DNA from: DATKEK01 sp035512195 | Lineage (GTDB): Bacteria; Pseudomonadota; Gammaproteobacteria; Burkholderiales; Eutrophovitaceae | Length of the DNA: 14,709 nucleotides | Direction: 5' to 3' | Assembly (NCBI GenBank): GCA_035512195.1 | Contig: DATKEK010000196.1 | Location: 1 to 14,709 of the forward strand | In this document: positions 13,957 to 14,709 of the stretch, piece by piece | Numbering within the stretch: position 1 is the first letter of the stretch | Layout: each line of letters begins with the position of its first letter | The notes under the pieces: model-generated | Databases searched by the model: none | Seen by the model: the letters and a program-made list of their open reading frames with translations, nothing else | Told to the model about the DNA's origin: nothing | Translations under genes and position numbers: made by a program

Positions 13957-14709
13957 TCAGCGCTCCCGGTCTTGCGGGTTGGTCACCACGCCGGCGCCGC
14001 CACGGGACGCCTCGATCGCTTCGCGCTCCTCGGGTGTCATGTGGATGCTGCGAACGATCAGGCTGTAGAACACCGGCACCACGAACAGCGTAAGCAATGT
14101 GCCGAACGACATGCCGCCGACGATTACCCAGCCGATCGCCCGGCGCGCTTCGGAGCCGGCGCCGGTGGACAACGCGAGCGGCATGGCACCCAGCACTGTG
14201 GCGAACGTGGTCATCAGAATCGGACGCAGACGCAAGGTGCCGGCCTCCACTACCGCCTCGAAGAGTTCCAGCCCCTGCCGGCGCAACTGGTTGGTGAACT
14301 CGACCAGCAGAATGCCGTTCTTGGTGATCAGTCCGACCAGCATCACCAGCCCGATCTGACTGTACACGTTCAAGGTTCCGCCCGACCCCGTCTTCGAAAA
14401 AATCCACATGATCAGCAGCGCGCCGGTCATCGCCATCGGCACGGTCAGCATGATCACGAACGGCCCGACGAAGCTTTCGAACTGCGCCGCCAGCACCAGG
14501 TAAATGAATACCAGCGCAAGCAGGAAGGTGATATACAACTCGAATCCGGTTTCGCGAAACTCGCGCGACTGTCCGTCGAGATCGGTGAGCACGTTGGGCG
14601 GAAGCTCCTCGGCAATAACCGCATCGATATGGTCCAGCACCTGCCCGAGACTATATCCTTGGGCAACGTTGCCATTGATCACCGCTGCGCGAAATTTGTT
14701 GAAGTGGTT
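13957..14709 (-). CDS. RND efflux transporter, C-terminal part (cut by window edge)
   Basis: About 250 codons of an AcrB/MexB-type inner-membrane proton-driven pump; the frame is open through the right edge, so the N-terminal three quarters are missing. The visible part starts in the second periplasmic docking region (NKFRAAVINGNVAQGYSLGQ). It then has the C-terminal membrane helices, including FLLALVFIYLVLAAQFES, GLITKNGILLVEFTNQLRRQ, RLRPILMTTFATVLGAMPLA and FGTLLTLFVVPVFYSLIV. The last 25 residues are a hydrophilic cytoplasmic tail. Substrates cannot be told from this fragment. An own terminator follows, so the gene is separate from the pirin operon. Confidence 0.95.
   Translation of the reverse strand, partial: NHFNKFRAAVINGNVAQGYSLGQVLDHIDAVIAEELPPNVLTDLDGQSREFRETGFELYITFLLALVFIYLVLAAQFESFVGPFVIMLTVPMAMTGALLIMWIFSKTGSGGTLNVYSQIGLVMLVGLITKNGILLVEFTNQLRRQGLELFEAVVEAGTLRLRPILMTTFATVLGAMPLALSTGAGSEARRAIGWVIVGGMSFGTLLTLFVVPVFYSLIVRSIHMTPEEREAIEASRGGAGVVTNPQDRER

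Overview
This is a GC-rich window with tightly packed genes, most likely from a betaproteobacterium (a Burkholderiales/Rhodocyclales-type genome; inferred from gene families and layout, not proven). It holds most of an aerobic 'box' pathway for benzoate, in which benzoate is activated to benzoyl-CoA, epoxidised, and ring-opened without oxygenolytic cleavage.

Layout. A leftward block (minus strand, about 7873 to 1) encodes, in transcription order, a small MioC-type flavodoxin, a benzoate-CoA ligase (bclA), a five-gene branched-chain-amino-acid-type ABC importer (Tat-exported binding protein, two permeases, two ATPases) and an alpha/beta hydrolase that runs off the left edge. A rightward block (7972 to 12095) encodes BoxR (XRE helix-turn-helix fused to a shikimate-kinase-like domain), BoxC (benzoyl-CoA-dihydrodiol lyase) and BoxB (di-iron benzoyl-CoA epoxidase). 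To the right are two minus-strand pirin/quercetinase-like genes, the nearer one interlocked tail-to-tail with boxB. The window ends in the C-terminal part of an RND efflux pump gene with its own intrinsic terminator.

How it fits together. The importer probably brings in benzoate or a related aromatic acid, BclA makes the CoA thioester, and BoxB and BoxC epoxidise it and open the ring. The 98 bp between flavodoxin and boxR holds two symmetric TGCA-type palindromes centred 30 bp apart. Promoter-like elements for both directions share their -10 boxes inside the first palindrome, so a single BoxR-controlled switch could drive both blocks. The reductase gene boxA and the semialdehyde dehydrogenase gene (boxD/boxZ) are not in the window; the flavodoxin is the only redox-carrier gene in the cluster.

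The least expected feature is a family of three imperfect inverted-repeat elements built from short CACCAAG units. They lie at livG/livF, livK/livH and boxC/boxB. The first runs into livG and encodes a His-Gln-Ala repeated tail on the ATPase. Its unit spacing is 9 bp (frame-preserving), whereas the noncoding livK/livH copy uses 8 bp.
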